Positions 11,995 to 26,900 of a stretch of 64,000 bases of DNA are shown piece by piece; position 1 is the stretch's first letter; each line of letters starts with the position of its first letter. Made by a program: the position numbers and the translations under genes. The stretch lies in the NCBI RefSeq assembly GCF_013373865.1, contig NC_050475.1, positions 5,285,001 to 5,349,000 on the forward strand, read 5' to 3'. Source of the DNA: Monomorium pharaonis. Taxonomy: Eukaryota > Arthropoda > Insecta > Hymenoptera > Formicidae. A model generated the notes under the pieces. The model had not been told where the DNA came from, did not search any database, and was given only the letters and a program-made list of their open reading frames with translations.

Positions 11995-14900
11995 AAAAAA
12001 AATTTATACAATGCATGACAGGTGAGAAAAATGAGAAGTTGATCAGAATGGTCGAGCATTCTAATAAATGGCGAGTTACATTTTCATGCGCGAATATTTG
12101 AATGAAATTCGCCGCCATGCGCTTCTTGATATTCATGAAATTTTCTGCTTATCTCGCGTATCAGTAATTGTTTTCGTTTGCTGGAACGGTCTAAAGCCGC
12201 TGGAGTTCCGAAGGCAACGTGGCTCTCTTCTTGAATAAAATATTTATTCTAAATGTGTATCGCGTCGATCTTCCGCCTGCGCGTCGACTATATCTTCTTC
12301 TTCTTCGAGATTTATGTTAATTTCAAAACGGTCCGAAATGCTGGTGTATCGCTATATTAAAAAAAAAAAAGCTTCGATTTACATAATTTGCGATATAAGC
12401 GAACGTGCGTACATCGACGAAACCGGCTTTTGGTAGCCTTTATTCCCGTTTGCGACTTTGTCATCAAAATTCATTTGAAATATCTCGCGGCGGGCTCGCG
12501 AGCTTCGCGGATTATCTCCTCAAATGCTCGAATCACGATTATCTCTTTGGAAGCCGTAAGTCATTGACGCGCGAGAGAAGTCCGTGCGGAGAGCGAGAGA
12601 AAAAGAGAGCAGAGAGGGAGGACTATTTGCACATCACTCAAAGGAGTTGGCGGCGCATCGGGATCTTCCAATCCTTTCGCCGTCCGCAGCCTCACGCCGT
12701 GAAAAGCAATTTACACTGCCCTCCGGACTTCGAATTACTTTTGAATGCTGAAGAGGCGCACTCTTTCTCGCCGTCAACTGCCGCGATAATGAAATCCCAA
12801 GCGATTTTCGAGCGCGACTGTTTGCGCTAACAAGATGCGACCAATTTCCTTTTGGCCAAAGGAAAAAAAAAATTTTTTTTTTTCCCGTCAAGTATTGTGC
12901 TTACTTATCATACGGAGCACTTTCGTCGGACAACGGGCGCGGAGCAGGAAAAGGGAACAAAAGGACTTGAATAAATAAGGAACGAATATCGATGAAATTT
13001 TGCAATAATCAATAAATGTAACGCAAAGTTCGCGATTATTAATATTTGACATCGATAATATGCTACTTCGATAACAGAGAGAGCTCATTTGTATTGATTT
13101 TCAATAAGCTTCAAAAAGTTGATATCTCTTCACAAATGAAGATTATTTTATACAAATGCGTATCGGATATGCATATCGATTTTCTGCCACGGTATTCGCG
13201 ATCTAATTATGATTGTTACGTACTGGACACAATAGACCGTGTCCCGTCCTCGCGTGTGCAATCAAACAGCAAACGACGATCAGGTGGTTTACTTATCCGC
13301 ACGAGAGATTTTCAAGAAAATTTATTTTACTCCCGGACTGGTCATTATTTGTCATTAGAAGCTGTCACTGAATGGCGAATTGGAGCGCTCGTAATTGGTA
13401 TAATTCCTTTAACATGTTTAGGATCGGATAATCACCGCGACACACGGTATGGCATAACCATGAGAAGGCAGCACGAAAGATTGGAGATCGATTATGAGAC
13501 CCGGGGCTCGTGTGCTTGCACGTTTCGTGCTTTCCTGTTAAATATAATCCCGTCACTCTGCATTTTAAGCTGCACTTAAGCTCGTTTTACGTTTAATAGT
13601 CTCCGTACTTTTGTGTATTTTCAATTATTGAAATAATAAACGCTAGATTTGTATCGAACAACGTCTTGTTTTGTCTAAGCATATCTTGATGATAATTTTT
13701 TAAGTAACTTAGCTGAATGAAAAAAAATTTTAGTTTTCATATGGAAAAATGAATAATAATAAGTTCGTTTAGCTTCATGAGTGGAATCCTTGTGTAATTA
13801 GAAAAGAGGACAAAATTGTTGGAAATATTAATAAACTGGCAGTAAATCATTTAACGTGGATAATTATTTAAATTAAAATGCTGTACGCTGCACGCGCGCA
13901 CGTGTGTGTCTATGTGTATAAATTATGGTGTTACAACTCATTCTTTTTCACTGTAAGCGATTCACGCGACGTGATCATTAATCGCGTGTAGGGATATGTA
14001 ATTCGCTTTTAGGCTCGTGCCGTTCGCACGTTCGAGGAACCGTTTGATCGGCACAACGGGACGCTTCAGCATCGACGACGTCGCGACGGAGTATTAATGC
14101 GCGCGGTGAATTGGGTCGGCATAATTGCTATAATTGTCCGGCATGCGGAATCGGTTACTGAATGCCTACATACGTGCGTGCATTGGCCCGTGTGGAATAG
14201 AACACGCGTCTCCCCCTCCTTTCTCCCACGCTATATCTCTCTCTCTCTCTCTCTCACACTCTCTTTCCCCTCCCGCCCTCCCCTCTTCACCCCTCTAGTG
14301 CATTGATTGCGCGTTCGCGTGGTGCGCTCGATAGAACGGAAAGACAGACATTCGCGGAACAAAGCTCCCAGTATGCACAAAGCGACGTAATTGGTTGCCG
14401 ATAATGCCTGTTGATGTCACTGATGTTTCACGATTACGGACTAATCCGATCGTATGAATATCAATAGCCGATATCATAAAGCATAGCTAGCCGGCATTAT
14501 TATTATATTATTATCCTTATTTCATGTATTTATACATAAAATCGTTTCGCGCCGAGTAACTACCGTATATGAGGAATATGAAAACAAAATTAATTTCATA
14601 CGGCCATTGTGCGCCGCTGAATGCAACCAGGTTATTAAAACTCTCATATTACAAGGAAAAGAACTGTCGGTATATTAGTTTCATTTTTCATTCAACAGCA
14701 ACAATGGAATTGTGACATCACATAGGTCGCGCTAATTTTTAATTTAGTAGCCTTTCGTCTTTATTGAATTGAGAGAAAAACGACAAACGAAATTCTGAAT
14801 TTCATTCGTTCAAAAGTGCAGTTTCGCAACTTGCGAGGATAATGCATCTGTTGACAAATTTGGAAATTACTTTTCTTCAATAGCCTCGTTATAGGAAGTG

Positions 14901-17555
14901 GCGCATGAAATATAGTATGGATTGGGGAAGATCATCAGTGCGATGAGAGAGGAAGGATGCAATCGCTGTCCACCATTTCCGCCACGACTGAAAATTCGCG
15001 TTCCACGTCTACGTCCAGCGCGAAATGGAGAACCGTACATCGCGCGAGTTTACTGTCGTACGTGTCCCGATTTCTTTTTATCGTACCGTCGACCGCGGAT
15101 TCGCGCCGTGACGAACGTGTACGAAGTTCAATCGCGAGTAACAGGCAATTTCGGGCGATGTAACCAGTCCGAGAGTTTATCCGCCCCAATTGCGTTGGTT
15201 GCTCGCGAAGGAAACATATAACGTATAAATAACAGAATCAAGGAAAGAAAAATCGAAAGCATCTCGAAAACGTACTCCGTGGATGCCTTTAATTAAAGAC
15301 AAACCCCCACAGCATGACACATTAATTAATTAATATTAAAAATATATTGCAATATGCAGTTATACAACGAGATTCTAAAATTTAACATTGCTCAGAAAAG
15401 AAAGAGAGCATGGATATAAATGGTTTATTATTAATTGTGCATGAAGATTTTATTTGCATGAAATTCAAGTCGACATGGTTACATTTTTTTATGAAGAGAC
15501 TTTTCGAAATGTGGACAATCTGTCACAAATAAAAATATTTAGGGTCTATAAAGATTTTATGTTTTTGTATTGTACAAAAATGATGACATTCGCGCGATTT
15601 TCGATGAAAGAGAAGAAAGAGTCAGAATATTCTTGTGGAAGTGCGAGAGTGTCGACAAAGGGATAAAAATGCAGAAAAGGCTGTGCGGTTTGACAGACTT
15701 CTCGGACTTCTCGATTACTCATGTCTCGGAAAGGCGGAAGAAGATGCGCCGAGGGAAAAAATATATTCTCCGCTTCCGACGGCGGGGCGGAAATTGAAGA
15801 AGTTATGCGCGGCAGACGGGTCCGCAAATTATTTATTACTCTATCGTTTCGCGCGAACTCCCGCGCGAATCGCGATGCGACGCGCCGATGGGACGAGGTG
15901 AGACGAGACGAGACGTTCTTCTTGTGTAATTTTTCACGGCGCGATCGATGGTAACGCGATCCGCGGTTCCGGTAGACGATGTCGCAGGAATTTTTCCTCC
16001 ATGAGGAAATTCCATTCGTGCGCGAACTTCGGAATTCCGCAATAATGAAAAGCGAGACGAAATTTAAGGCATCGTTGCACGTAATTATAATGGAACGATG
16101 TCATATTTTTATTTAGAAAAAAAAAGTCGATGTCTCGTGTATATATTTATTTTCTTTTTTACGTTATAATGATGATAGTACAATACTCTGCAAAAATACT
16201 CCGTCGCCATTGTAAAAATCTCACAATATGCCATCGTCCTTTTCGATCTGTCAATTTTCTCGAGATAAAATACATTTCTCCGCTGCATCTTATCACGACG
16301 TTTTATGGCTCGATGTCTCAGTTGCGAGACACGAAAGGCATTTAAGTACGAACACATGTGTACTTGCTTTCAATTTTTCATCAGAACGTCGAACTTGGAA
16401 GCAATACCGGCTCGCCTAAGGTTCAAAGCCTTGTCGTCTCGCCGCGCCGGTAAAGCCCTTTCTCGCGCAAGAATTCGAATCCTTCGTCAGAGAGACGGTC
16501 CTCTTACCTTTGAGTAACCGCATACCGTCCGCAGGCAATTGCACAACGAAAAAAACTTGCGAGACACACGGCCATAAGCCATCTGAAAATACAAATGAAT
16601 TATATAGTCATAAAAATATTGTCGCATACTAATGGTAAAGTCTATTGAGGTTTCTAGTTTTTTATTTAAATCTAAATTTTATTTTTGCTTTTGTAAAAAA
16701 AATTAATCTTAATGTTTCATAGAATTTATGAATATGCAATAACGTTGTAAAATTTAAAGCTAAAGAAAGTGATTATTCACTGTTGGTTTGTTTAACATGT
16801 TACTTGTGTTATTATTGATTGTTAGTATTTTTTTTTCTTTCTTAAAATCAACGATATTCACAAATTTAAGTTTCAATATCCGAAAAATCAATTCAAATCA
16901 CGTATCGAGAATAATATTTTCATTTTTGATAAACAAATATTATTCGCCGAGAATCTTTTTAATTATTTACGTGTATACTGACGATGCATTTTACAATTCA
17001 GCTTTCTGCCCACAAAAATTCAAGATGCACATTCATCGTATACATAATACTTTAGTCTCAGTCTACTTTTCACTCAATTTCTCACCTTTCTTTCTACCGA
17101 GTTATTTTCACGCGTTCGCCTTTCTGAAGCTAACGCGAGTCGACGCGAGCCCCCCGGTTCCTATTCTCTCTCCCTTCGCATATCTTGACGTCCGCAAAGA
17201 CGACGTGACGCGGCCCAGGTGAGAACATCAGCCAGGGAAAAAGAAACAGGCGAAGGATAAGGGACAAGGATGTGAAGGGTGTCCGGTGCCGGGGTAGAGC
17301 GACATAACACGCGTGACTCGTCGGGAATCACGCAGCACGCGCAGGTACGCGGCTCGCGGCTAAATGAAATTTTAATAAAGCCGCGCCGAGGGACGAGAAC
17401 CGGCGCGAGGTGGAGGGAACGGATCCTCACAATGGAACAATGGCTGCGAAATCGTCCGAAGGCGTCGGCGCGCTTCTTCCGAAGCCGAGCAGCCGCGCCG
17501 CGATAATTATATCGAGGCGGCGGCGGCACGGAATCTCGCCAGAAAAACTTGTCTT

Positions 17556-17574
17556 CGGGCCCTTAAGGGGCCCG
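17556..17574. repeat. GC-rich inverted repeat
   Basis: CGGGCCC, TTAAG, GGGCCCG: perfect 7-bp arms with a 5-base centre, in a CpG-rich island. No known function. Confidence 0.6.
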
Positions 17575-20416
17575 TGGAGTCACCCAGGAACGCCGCTCGC
17601 AGTCGCCTAACTAAAGGCGAATTTACACGGTTCGCTCCCGATGATTACCCCGGATGAATCATCCAAAATAAATTGGATGAACGCGTTTTTGTTCGGATGT
17701 ATCGCGCTAAAAGTGGGCTACCCGATTCGCGGCCGATCCGACGCGGGCGTTCGTTGCTTCTTAAAAACCTCCACGTGAGAAAGAACGAGACGAGACGCCG
17801 CGTGGACTCCTCCCGTGCACCAGCCTGGTACAATAACTCAATTATATATCGGCTTTATAAAGAGTAAACATACTATTTATACAGACGTACGGACGCGTCA
17901 AGTTATAGCTGCACCTCTCAACTATAAACTCCCGGTTCACGACGACTGTAAGCCGTCGGCGTTTTCTAAACTCTCAGCCCTGAGTTGTCAACTTTCAACT
18001 TTCGATATTCATCTTGCGTCTCATAATCCACAATTTCTCACTTTGAACGCTCGCGATTTGTATTATTATTGCATGTGATCAGCCAAAATGGCAATATAAA
18101 GAGAATTAATCGTAAAACTGTCACGTCGCGCGTAACACGGACCCGTGTCACTAATTGCCTCTACCAATCGAATCAGACAAAAAGTGGAATGAAATCCCAC
18201 AGCTTTATTTTACATTATTGAGCCTGGATAAATGACCCTGGCCAACAACCAACTGCTTTTTTTTCATCACTCAACATTTTTTGTTTAAGTAACGGTATGT
18301 GATTTTTATTTTGCTTTCACTTTTCAAACGATTTTGATCGACATCGTCAAGAATCCACGTATAAAATCGCCTTAACTTTTGCCTTCGTTCGCGCCCTTTG
18401 TCTCCCTTGCGACAGAGGAGCGCGCAGTCGTCTCGGTTCGACGATCGTCATCGCGAACGAGAAACTCGATCGGCGAGGGAAAAGGGCGAGGCAGGCGCGA
18501 CGCCGCTAGTTTTTGTCGACAACGGCCGTTTCTTTGTAAGACGATAGAATGGCATTCTAATATCGGCATCGCGCAAGAAATCGGTGCGCGCGCGCAATAA
18601 AAAGACCGATGGTATTCGGAACAAAAGCTACCGAGCGTTAGATAATTAGCAAAAATTTTAAGTTACCGCTATGATTATTCAGCATTTTATGGTTATTCAG
18701 CGGCTTTATTTTCTTTAATATTAAGAGCATGGAAATAAAATGCCTGAGGCGCGTAAATCGAATCCAAATGGAAACAAAGATTGCGAATTTACAGGTTAAA
18801 AGGAATATAAACGGTTTGTTATAAAATGAAATAAATAAATAAATAATATATAGATCAAGCGTATACAAGTAGCTATACATATGTATGGAAAAATTAAAAA
18901 AACAAGATAAAAATATTTACTTGAATATCGAATCTCTCTTTTTCACGAGAATTCGTTATTTCATCGATCATTATCATGAGCCTCGTCGACTTTTTAAGTA
19001 AGGTAAAATATTAATTTTACTGTAGTCGATATTACGTGCCTTATCCATTCAATCTCATTATCCGGATTTATGGTACAATGGAGGCGTACAAGTTCTTCAT
19101 CGCATCCTCCTTGGTTGCGCAAGACTTTTAAAAGTCTTTCTAGAATCTCGAGCGTGTCTTAAACATAATACGCAGCCTCGTAAAATAGCAGCGTATAATA
19201 AGCTGGTGAATATTTTCATGCGTTGTGTTGATGGCGTTGCCTTCCGGCTGGCGCTTTTTCCTCGACGGCGCGCGGCGTTTCGTCGTGCCAAGTTCTGCAT
19301 AAACTTTTGCATTATCCGCAGAAAAGCTTCACATTTGTGTGGATTTCATCCGGCCGGAAAAATTTGCAATCAATGTAATAGATTAAGACAAAGACTAAAT
19401 GAAATGGTTCGATCGAAAGGATAGAGATCGTAGCTCGAGATAAGTGTTCACAGTGTGCTAAGAGAATAAAAAATGTGCAGCGAATATTTTAGATCGCCGT
19501 TGCAATCAGTTTCTGACAAGCTAAGCGGAAAGAAAGAGAAAGGAAATGAATTGAATTTAACGTTATAATTCTAGTAATATACTAATTTGACATGCACGCA
19601 TGAATTACATCAAACATTTATTGTTAGTTTTACTTGAAATGCCGAGTTAGCGCCCGGCATCGAGCCGAGCCCCTAATACAATGCCGAGTCGTATAACCGA
19701 TGAAAAGCGAAATGGATTAGCGCGGTGGGGAAAAAAAACACATGGCCGCGTGTCGCCGGCGGGCCGGGTGATAAATTCGCATTTCACGCGAGATCGCAGG
19801 AGCGTTGCCAGTTCTTGATGCCGGGGTAACTGTAAATACGAGTGGTCACGCATGGGAAAGCGTTCACCGGTCCCACGGATCGCGTCGTCGTTACGAGGAT
19901 CGATTATTATTACAAGAGAGTGTATCCAATTTCGCGTCATTCGCGCGGTAAACCGAACTGAGGTGGTGGGCTCGTAAAAGGCTCACGGGCGAACGCGGAT
20001 TATTATCGTGCAAATTACGGTGCAGGGATCTATTCATTTACGTATGAAGTCGACGGCCAATCGGTCGTTAACTGCTAACGGTAACGAGCCGGCATGGCGT
20101 CGCGGATAAATTTGATGAAACGAATAGGACGGGCTAACTACGCCGATGATGACGCGTCTCCGCGCACATCGGTCGACGCCTGTCGATGAGGCGTCTGGCT
20201 CGTTAGAGAAAAAGCCAAGGCTGCCTTCTTCACTCGTACACGTCTAGAATTGAAAGATGATGATCCCCCGGCCGCGAGCCTCGATGGGTCGCGTTCGCGT
20301 CGTGATTCATTAAGTAACGGTTTAATATCCCGTATGCGACACGTTATCTGATATTAGAATATTCGATGAATATTCGTTGAATAAATGTAAAGCTATATTA
20401 ATCCATTCGTTATGAA

Positions 20417-20432
20417 GTTCCAATATTGGAAC
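20417..20432. promoter_or_regulatory. 16-bp palindrome with CArG box
   Basis: GTTCCAATATTGGAAC is a perfect palindrome whose centre, CCAATATTGG, fits CC(A/T)6GG, the SRF/MADS CArG consensus. A partial repeat, ATCCAATATTG, follows immediately. It lies about 350 bp before the exon at 20786. Function is not shown. Confidence 0.35.
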
Positions 20433-20785
20433 ATCCAATATTGTCGATATTACTTTCGCGGAGCAAAAAAACTTGGAGAATTATTATTGACAGCGTATTT
20501 TTATATCTCGTCATTTTGCTCACGTGAAAATACCAAAAGAAATTTTATACACAACGATAAAAAAGAGTCGAGAGCAAATTTTTGTCAGTCTTGCAGAATT
20601 TTTTTTTCTATTTCTCTCGACGTGTATACCCTTTTCACTGTGACGACGGTCGATCTCAGCTTTTCGAGAGAGAGGAAAATCTGTACGAGCGGGTGCAACC
20701 GAGTACGCGGAGCGTCCCGACGATGCATTATACTTTATGGTCCCGTTGGCGCGGATTTTAACATTAAGTCGACGCTTGTTTCCAG

Positions 20786-20935
20786 GACCGGCACGTGAAG
20801 GATGCCAGCAGAGATCCGCAGATGGATTCGAGCCAGGACTACCGGCTGTTACTGGGTTACGAGAACAAGACGCACACAGTGCTCCGCTTCAGTAGACGAT
20901 ACGACACATGCGACCCGCGGGACCTGAAGATCACG
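20786..20935 (+). CDS. Internal exon of a MOXD1-like DBH-family monooxygenase (DOMON part)
   Basis: This 150-bp, 50-codon exon lies between acceptor gcttgtttccag (AG at 20784-20785) and donor gtaggt (20936); both ends are phase 0. It begins with DRHVKDAS, then has SQDYRLL (residues 16-22), THTVLRFSR (29-37) and TCDPRD (41-46). This order is characteristic of the second half of the DOMON domain that precedes the copper domains in dopamine beta-hydroxylase, tyramine beta-hydroxylase and MOXD1. An N-glycosylation sequon, NKT, sits at residues 27-29, as expected for a protein that enters the ER. The Cys in TCDP matches a conserved family cysteine. The open frame continues past the donor to 21115, but the extension looks non-coding. 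Family known: ascorbate-dependent copper monooxygenases. Inferred: MOXD1 type, whose physiological substrate in insects is not established. The N-terminal DOMON exon was not found upstream in this window. Confidence 0.93.
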
Positions 20936-23900
20936 GTAGGTGATGCGATTTATGCAGCTCGAAAGGAGGAGAGCAGGACAATTTCCTGCGGAGTGCACAC
21001 AAAAGCACGCGAGATTTACTTGGCGCGCTTATCTTGCACTACATTTTTTTTTTACCGAGATAAATGCATTTGTATCTCGCGAAGAAAGATCAATATGAAA
21101 TTTATTTACAGATGAGAGATAGTTTAAAGAAATTTATTATGAACAGAATATTTTCGTGTCGAGTTATTTTATTAACCTAGATAGATTTAACTTATATTGC
21201 AATATAAACGTTTATATTTAACTGGTAAAGGTAAACAGAATTTTGTTTTTAGCATATTTAAAAAAGTAGAATTTTCATTCCCGGTCTTATTTATGTATTT
21301 TTTTTTTAACGTTAAAACAGAAAATGTTTTTATCATTCTAATTAATACAAACGTCCGTTAATATAAGCGTAATTTCCTTCTCGTAAACACTTACATTTAG
21401 AATTAGCTGAAAAAAATTACACTCACCAGTTTCAAAAGCACAACATGTAAAAATGTTAAATACAAAAAGTATGGTTAATTACTGTATTTAATTATTACGT
21501 CCACGGTCGTAAAAATGTTGGGAATGTTTGCGTTTTGGAGCGGGACTTGAATTAAATTCGGCGGCTCGTTATCGCAATTTCCCTGCGCGATATTCCGTAC
21601 TCATTGTAGGACAGTCCGACCTACTTCTTTATTTCGCCGGTAATTAACTCGGAAATAGATTGCGCGATACAGCGTCCTCGCTGCTCGAAGGTGCTCGGCA
21701 CGAATTTAACCCGAAGAAAAAGAGATTACGTGAATGTTGCGAATCTGCTTTAATGCCGCGCTACGTGAAATTTGCGGCGACCGACCGAGGCCTTAAAGAC
21801 TCTAAATTGCCTTCTCGTTATAGCGTTTAGAGCTGCATTCACTAATATCATCGATACGCAATTATATCTATCGATAAATCGCAAAATAAAGCTACGCGCT
21901 TTTGAAAGGTCAGAAGAACCAAGTCGGCAAACACGTGACTGATATTTTGTTTTTTCTGTACTTTCTTGAACTTACCGAGCGCACCTTGTAAAATACATTT
22001 CCAGGGTGAATAAGAAAAAAGAGCAATAAGATGATATTTGCGATCTGTTCGCTCGACGTGATTAAAAGTGCGCAGTTTTTTGTAAAAAAAAATCATACAC
22101 CTTTAATTCTTGAGCTTGTGTCTTTGACCATTAAGTAGGATAGCAGATTTTTGGAAAGAAAATTTTATTACTTTGTGCAGTATCGCTTAGAGTGTTACTG
22201 CTTTTGCGTTTCGCGTGAATTCGTTCTAGTATGAAATCTCTTTGTATGCTCGATGCTTACAGGAAAGTACAATAAAAATATCGGTTTGTGTAACAGGTGT
22301 AGCGTTTATTTCCAGTATACCTAAGGAAAATACGCACATGGTAACTTTTCATATTGCGGAAATTACCTTAATACCGTTGCATTTGGAAATACAAATGTTT
22401 GTCATTCTAAAATTTTTCTTTATTGTCCGAAATAGGATGAGGAAAACACAAAAATCCAGTTTTTCAGCTTTTTGCAAAAGTAAATAGAGATAAATAAATA
22501 AAAAAACACAATTTACCAAAGTTCTTTTTGGTATATTTTCTATGTAGTTATTTAGAGACATGCTACAGTGTTATTTGAAAGATACATGTTCTTTTTGTTT
22601 GATCAGCGCTTTCCTCGAACTGCTTATTAGTTCCTATTATCGACACTTCGTTATCATTTCTACGAAATCTCACGATCGTGCTATCGACCAACACAGCGCT
22701 TAACACACAATTGTCGGGGCTCGATTTTCCACCTGATCGTATTATTATCGCGCATCAATTTCGGGCGAGCTCGCTGCGATGCGATCTCATCGTCTGCCCG
22801 CGCGTGCATAATTCGCTGCAGCCGCATCGCTATCGAGGTTGCCGCTTGATGCCACGTGGATAAACGCCGTACGTGTTCGTAAATATTCGCTCGCGGTAAA
22901 TCGAATTCCCCCGTGTTACGTAACGTCAAATTAAACGATATTTTCGGTTAATGGAATTTTCAGCTAATACCGAAGCATCGCACCTTTCCCAATATACCAA
23001 TTTATTACGAGATCATTTTTCTTAGTTTACGCTGCGCACCATTTATTTCCATATTATGTAGCAGAAAGTAACGAAGTATAATATTAATCTAAATGATTTT
23101 AAACACACAGCTAGATCACGGACGTTTTAGTATTTTTGCTTCAAAAAGATTTGATATAAAATCTCTAAATGTCTTAACATATAATGATAAAAATAATTTT
23201 AATTGCAAACAACAAACTATTACTTATATCAAAGATTTGGTATAATTGTTTGAAATAATAGCCAATGTGTAAGAGGTTTATTTTTATAAATTCGATATTA
23301 AAAAAATGGTAAGATCAGACCGCAAAATTAAATTTTTTAATTAATCCTACATACATTTATTATTATGATTATCGTGTTACTAATTGTTAATATAATAATT
23401 CATATTATTATTACAAACACTGCTCTATATGAGTACAAGTACTCCCGATTACAAAGTAAAAGCAACGGAAATTGAGATAATTACAAACCTGAAGCAAACG
23501 GGGTCATTGACCAACCACGTTGTTCAGATCGCCAATCTGTGCCAAGACGATTTACTTCCTTGCCCGGGAACGCCTGAGGAATTTCTCGTGGTTGCGATCA
23601 TCTTAAGTATCGTTTCTCTCCCCGACGGAGAGCCGTCGCCGCGACGATCTCGTCCCCGAATGAGAATGTCCGTCTGGCGGTTGAGTCATCGAAATACTTG
23701 GCTGTGAAAATAAAAGCGGACCGCGATTTCATCGCGACGAGAAACGACCGAGTCAGCGGGACCCCTCTCGGCGTTCTTATCTGATTGTGTGACGTATCGA
23801 TACCCGATATAATATTTTTGCGAGGCGTCGGCGTCTATCCTCGTTCGGGAGATACAATCGTGGGTGCAGCGGGCGAAATTGACTGCGAGGGGATATAACA

Positions 23901-26900
23901 AGATGCGGTCCCGCAACCCTTGAAATTCTGAAGGGGGGAGGGGGGGGGGGCGAGAGGCAGCGCGGAATAAGTTCAGATTCAATGCAAAACATGAGAGATG
24001 ATACGAATCACTTGTACATATCACTTTTAAGATAACGTAGATACAGCTTTGTGTATCTTGTTAAACGACGCGCAAGTTTGTATTCGTGCGCTCATCAAAC
24101 AGCGAGTGGAATGTTTTAAAAACTAGACTTACGGCGCTCTCGATATAATGTTCGTCAGATTGGATTGCGCCACGCGGAACGGAATTACGGGGAAAATATC
24201 GTGCAAGAGCTCGCGCACATCCTCGTGTTTGAACCCTTCGATTGGAATATCATATTTTTCCGCCTTCGATATTTCCCTGCGATCTTCATCGACGTAACAG
24301 AATACGAAGATGGATGCTTACTTTTTCGACGAGATACACACTGCGACATGTTTGTTCCAGAAATACGTTCGCGAAATGTAGTGTCGTGCCGATGTTATCA
24401 AGAATCCCCGGTTCCCCCGTTTACGTCATCGATAGAAATCAAATATTGAGATCGCCTCAGGGAGTTATTACTTCTCGAGTTTCGTCTCTGCGCTCATACT
24501 TTATCGCCGCGCTTATCTCGAGTTTCTCGACCCGAATTTAGGACCCGGGGATTTCCACGATCGTACGTAAATCGGCAATTTTTCCGGATCTCCAATTGCG
24601 CTGCCAAGTACGCGAACGGTGAACTTTCCACGTCGTTCATTCGCCGAACATGCGTCTAAACGTGATCGTAGCGCCTAGGGGAAGCAATAAGTTTTTTACA
24701 GTTCGCAGCCTAATGTATCCTTGCTGATTTGCAATAACTGAATAAATAAATATTTATGTGTAATATTCATATATAATAATAAATGTTTATGTATAATATT
24801 TGAACATTAAGTGTATATTACTTAGTGTTAGTACATAGTATTTTTTATTAGCAATAACGTTAATACCTTTTGCAATTAAAGCATTAAATTAAAAGATAAT
24901 ATCATAATTTTCTCTAAAATTTCATTTTCTTATACAATCTTTGGATTTATCACACTGTTGATTTTTATGAAACTATGACACAATGTATCAATGTAATTTT
25001 GTCTTTAGTACCGTGACAGTACTTTAAAACAGCGCAATGACGTTTCTACGACCCGCGGAAGGCTCCGCACGACACTACGTGGGAAATAAGAACAATGCCA
25101 TTGTGCAACTGCGAAGTTGGAATAGCCTCATAAAGGGTTAACTCACCCTCACTGCTCGTAACCCAATTTCGCGCACCTTTCCACCGTAGCGCAGACATAG
25201 CTGCACAATTCGCAACAGAAGTTCCCAGGCTACGCGCGAAGCGCGCTCGATCAATTTTTCTAATTCATCCTGCAATATTCCCTAGCTCGGTTTTTTTCGT
25301 CAGATTCCCGCACAGTGGAAAATCATACATAGTGAAAATCGTGGAAAAAAAAATTGTCCGTAAAAAGAGTGTATCCAGGGACGAGAGAATCTATTCTCCG
25401 ACGTAACCGCAGTAGAAAAATATTTAAATTCGCTTGACAGTTTTCGTATAGCTCTGTGCTTATTATGTCAACGGAATCGGGCATTTTTATCCTAGTCATG
25501 CAAGCGGATACCTGTCTCCGAGGTAGGATGTTTCGTTTCGCGACGTTGACTTTATTTTTAATGAGACTGTTTTAGAAGCGTGGCTGCCTGAGAACAAATT
25601 AATTAACGATATCGGTGGAGCCCGTGTCGCAAACAATGGCGGGGCTGGTTGCGCCGAAGTTACAATGGACCGATGTGTGTTAAGCTGCATCCGCTCGTGA
25701 TCTCGGTACCGGCCACTTCTGCATACTAACGCAAATGCTATGCTACCCGAAATACACATACACAACAATACATCGGTGTGTCAGGTTTCTACCATGCCAC
25801 TATGCGAGATGCTTCGCGTCAAACTTTGAGAAATTGCTCGATTTGAGAGATGAATTTTTTCAACGTAAACGAGCGATGTTCGAAGTTTTGACATTAAATA
25901 TTTTAATGGTAAGAATGTTGATTAAAAATTGTTTCCATAAAGTTTAAGTAAAGTTCTTTTTAAAGAATAAATTATTAATTATATATAAATTTTTGATCAT
26001 TAAAAAAATTTTATACATGTAGAAATTATGTATTTTCAATTATGTGTACAATTTATGGGAAACAAATTTTTATGAGAAAAAATTATATGCATACTAAAAC
26101 TTTCTACGTTAAATATATTTTTAATTGACAAAATGACTCTCTCAATTTTACGTCATACAAGTAATTAAAAATTTGTTCCAATTATAAGCTCTTCAAGTTC
26201 AATTTGTCAGAACTTGAAATTTTAATATTTAAAAACTCTGTAATTATCGTTCGTGAAAGAGAAGTTTACTTCGAATTTGTAAGTACATTTTTAAAGTTCG
26301 ATGCAAAAGCTCAGAGAAAACACTATATATCGTGCATATTCGCCGCTATATCTATGTACATCTGTATGGACATGCAGGAAAATATACGGCATCTATCCAC
26401 GATAGATAGAAGAGGATACATATTCAAACTTCCCCTCTCCGGCGGAATTAATCAATTTTTTCAATTTCACGGCGCTCGTACGTATTCGACTCGGTCATCG
26501 CGGCGACTTGTATAACGATATGGAGTTACTACTCGCACACCCGGCTACTCCACTTACGTTAGAGTATCGCGACGGTAGATCAGCCTGGTTAGATTTATGG
26601 CGACGCGAGCACCGTTTCGATGGAATTTCGCGAACCGCCGCTTCGCACGATTGCCGCACTCAGTTACTTTTATTGCCGTGTCAATTCGCGGAGCAGTCTT
26701 TCGTCACACGATTGTTGGCCGTGGTGCAGCACGACTTTCGGTTTGATAGGAATGAAATGATACATAGGACAGTATTACGACCACAGAATACGCGACGGTA
26801 TATTGCATTTTGTGTTAGCAATCGCGGGAGGGAACGACAGACTATAGAGGTTGACGTATCAGTTCGATTTTGTGTTAAAGAGAAATGTATCTCTCTTACA

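Larger units (their letters stand above)
1..20785 (+). other. Upstream intron of the MOXD1-like gene (5' end outside window)
   Basis: No exon-like sequence with family similarity is visible here, so this is read as at least 20.8 kb of intron. AT-rich stretches (about 1-650, 2350-2880, 4520-4900, 8280-9450, 16560-17000, 18640-19080) alternate with CpG-rich islands (about 700-2340, 2990-3420, 3900-4500, 5640-8240, 10440-11110, 14920-16050, 17100-17640, 19640-20340). Named sites inside it are listed separately. A second, unseen DOMON exon or a nested short non-coding RNA cannot be excluded from sequence reading alone. The last bases before the exon (about 20750-20785) hold a possible branch point (tttaaca) and a modest pyrimidine tract. 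Confidence 0.75.

Noticed and set aside
13046..13579. 177-codon open frame on the plus strand
   Set aside because: No family resemblance, signal peptide or splice context; consistent with chance in long intron DNA.
20936..21115. Extension of the first exon's open frame past its donor
   Set aside because: A good donor (gtaggt) ends the exon in phase with the next one, and the extension has no family similarity.
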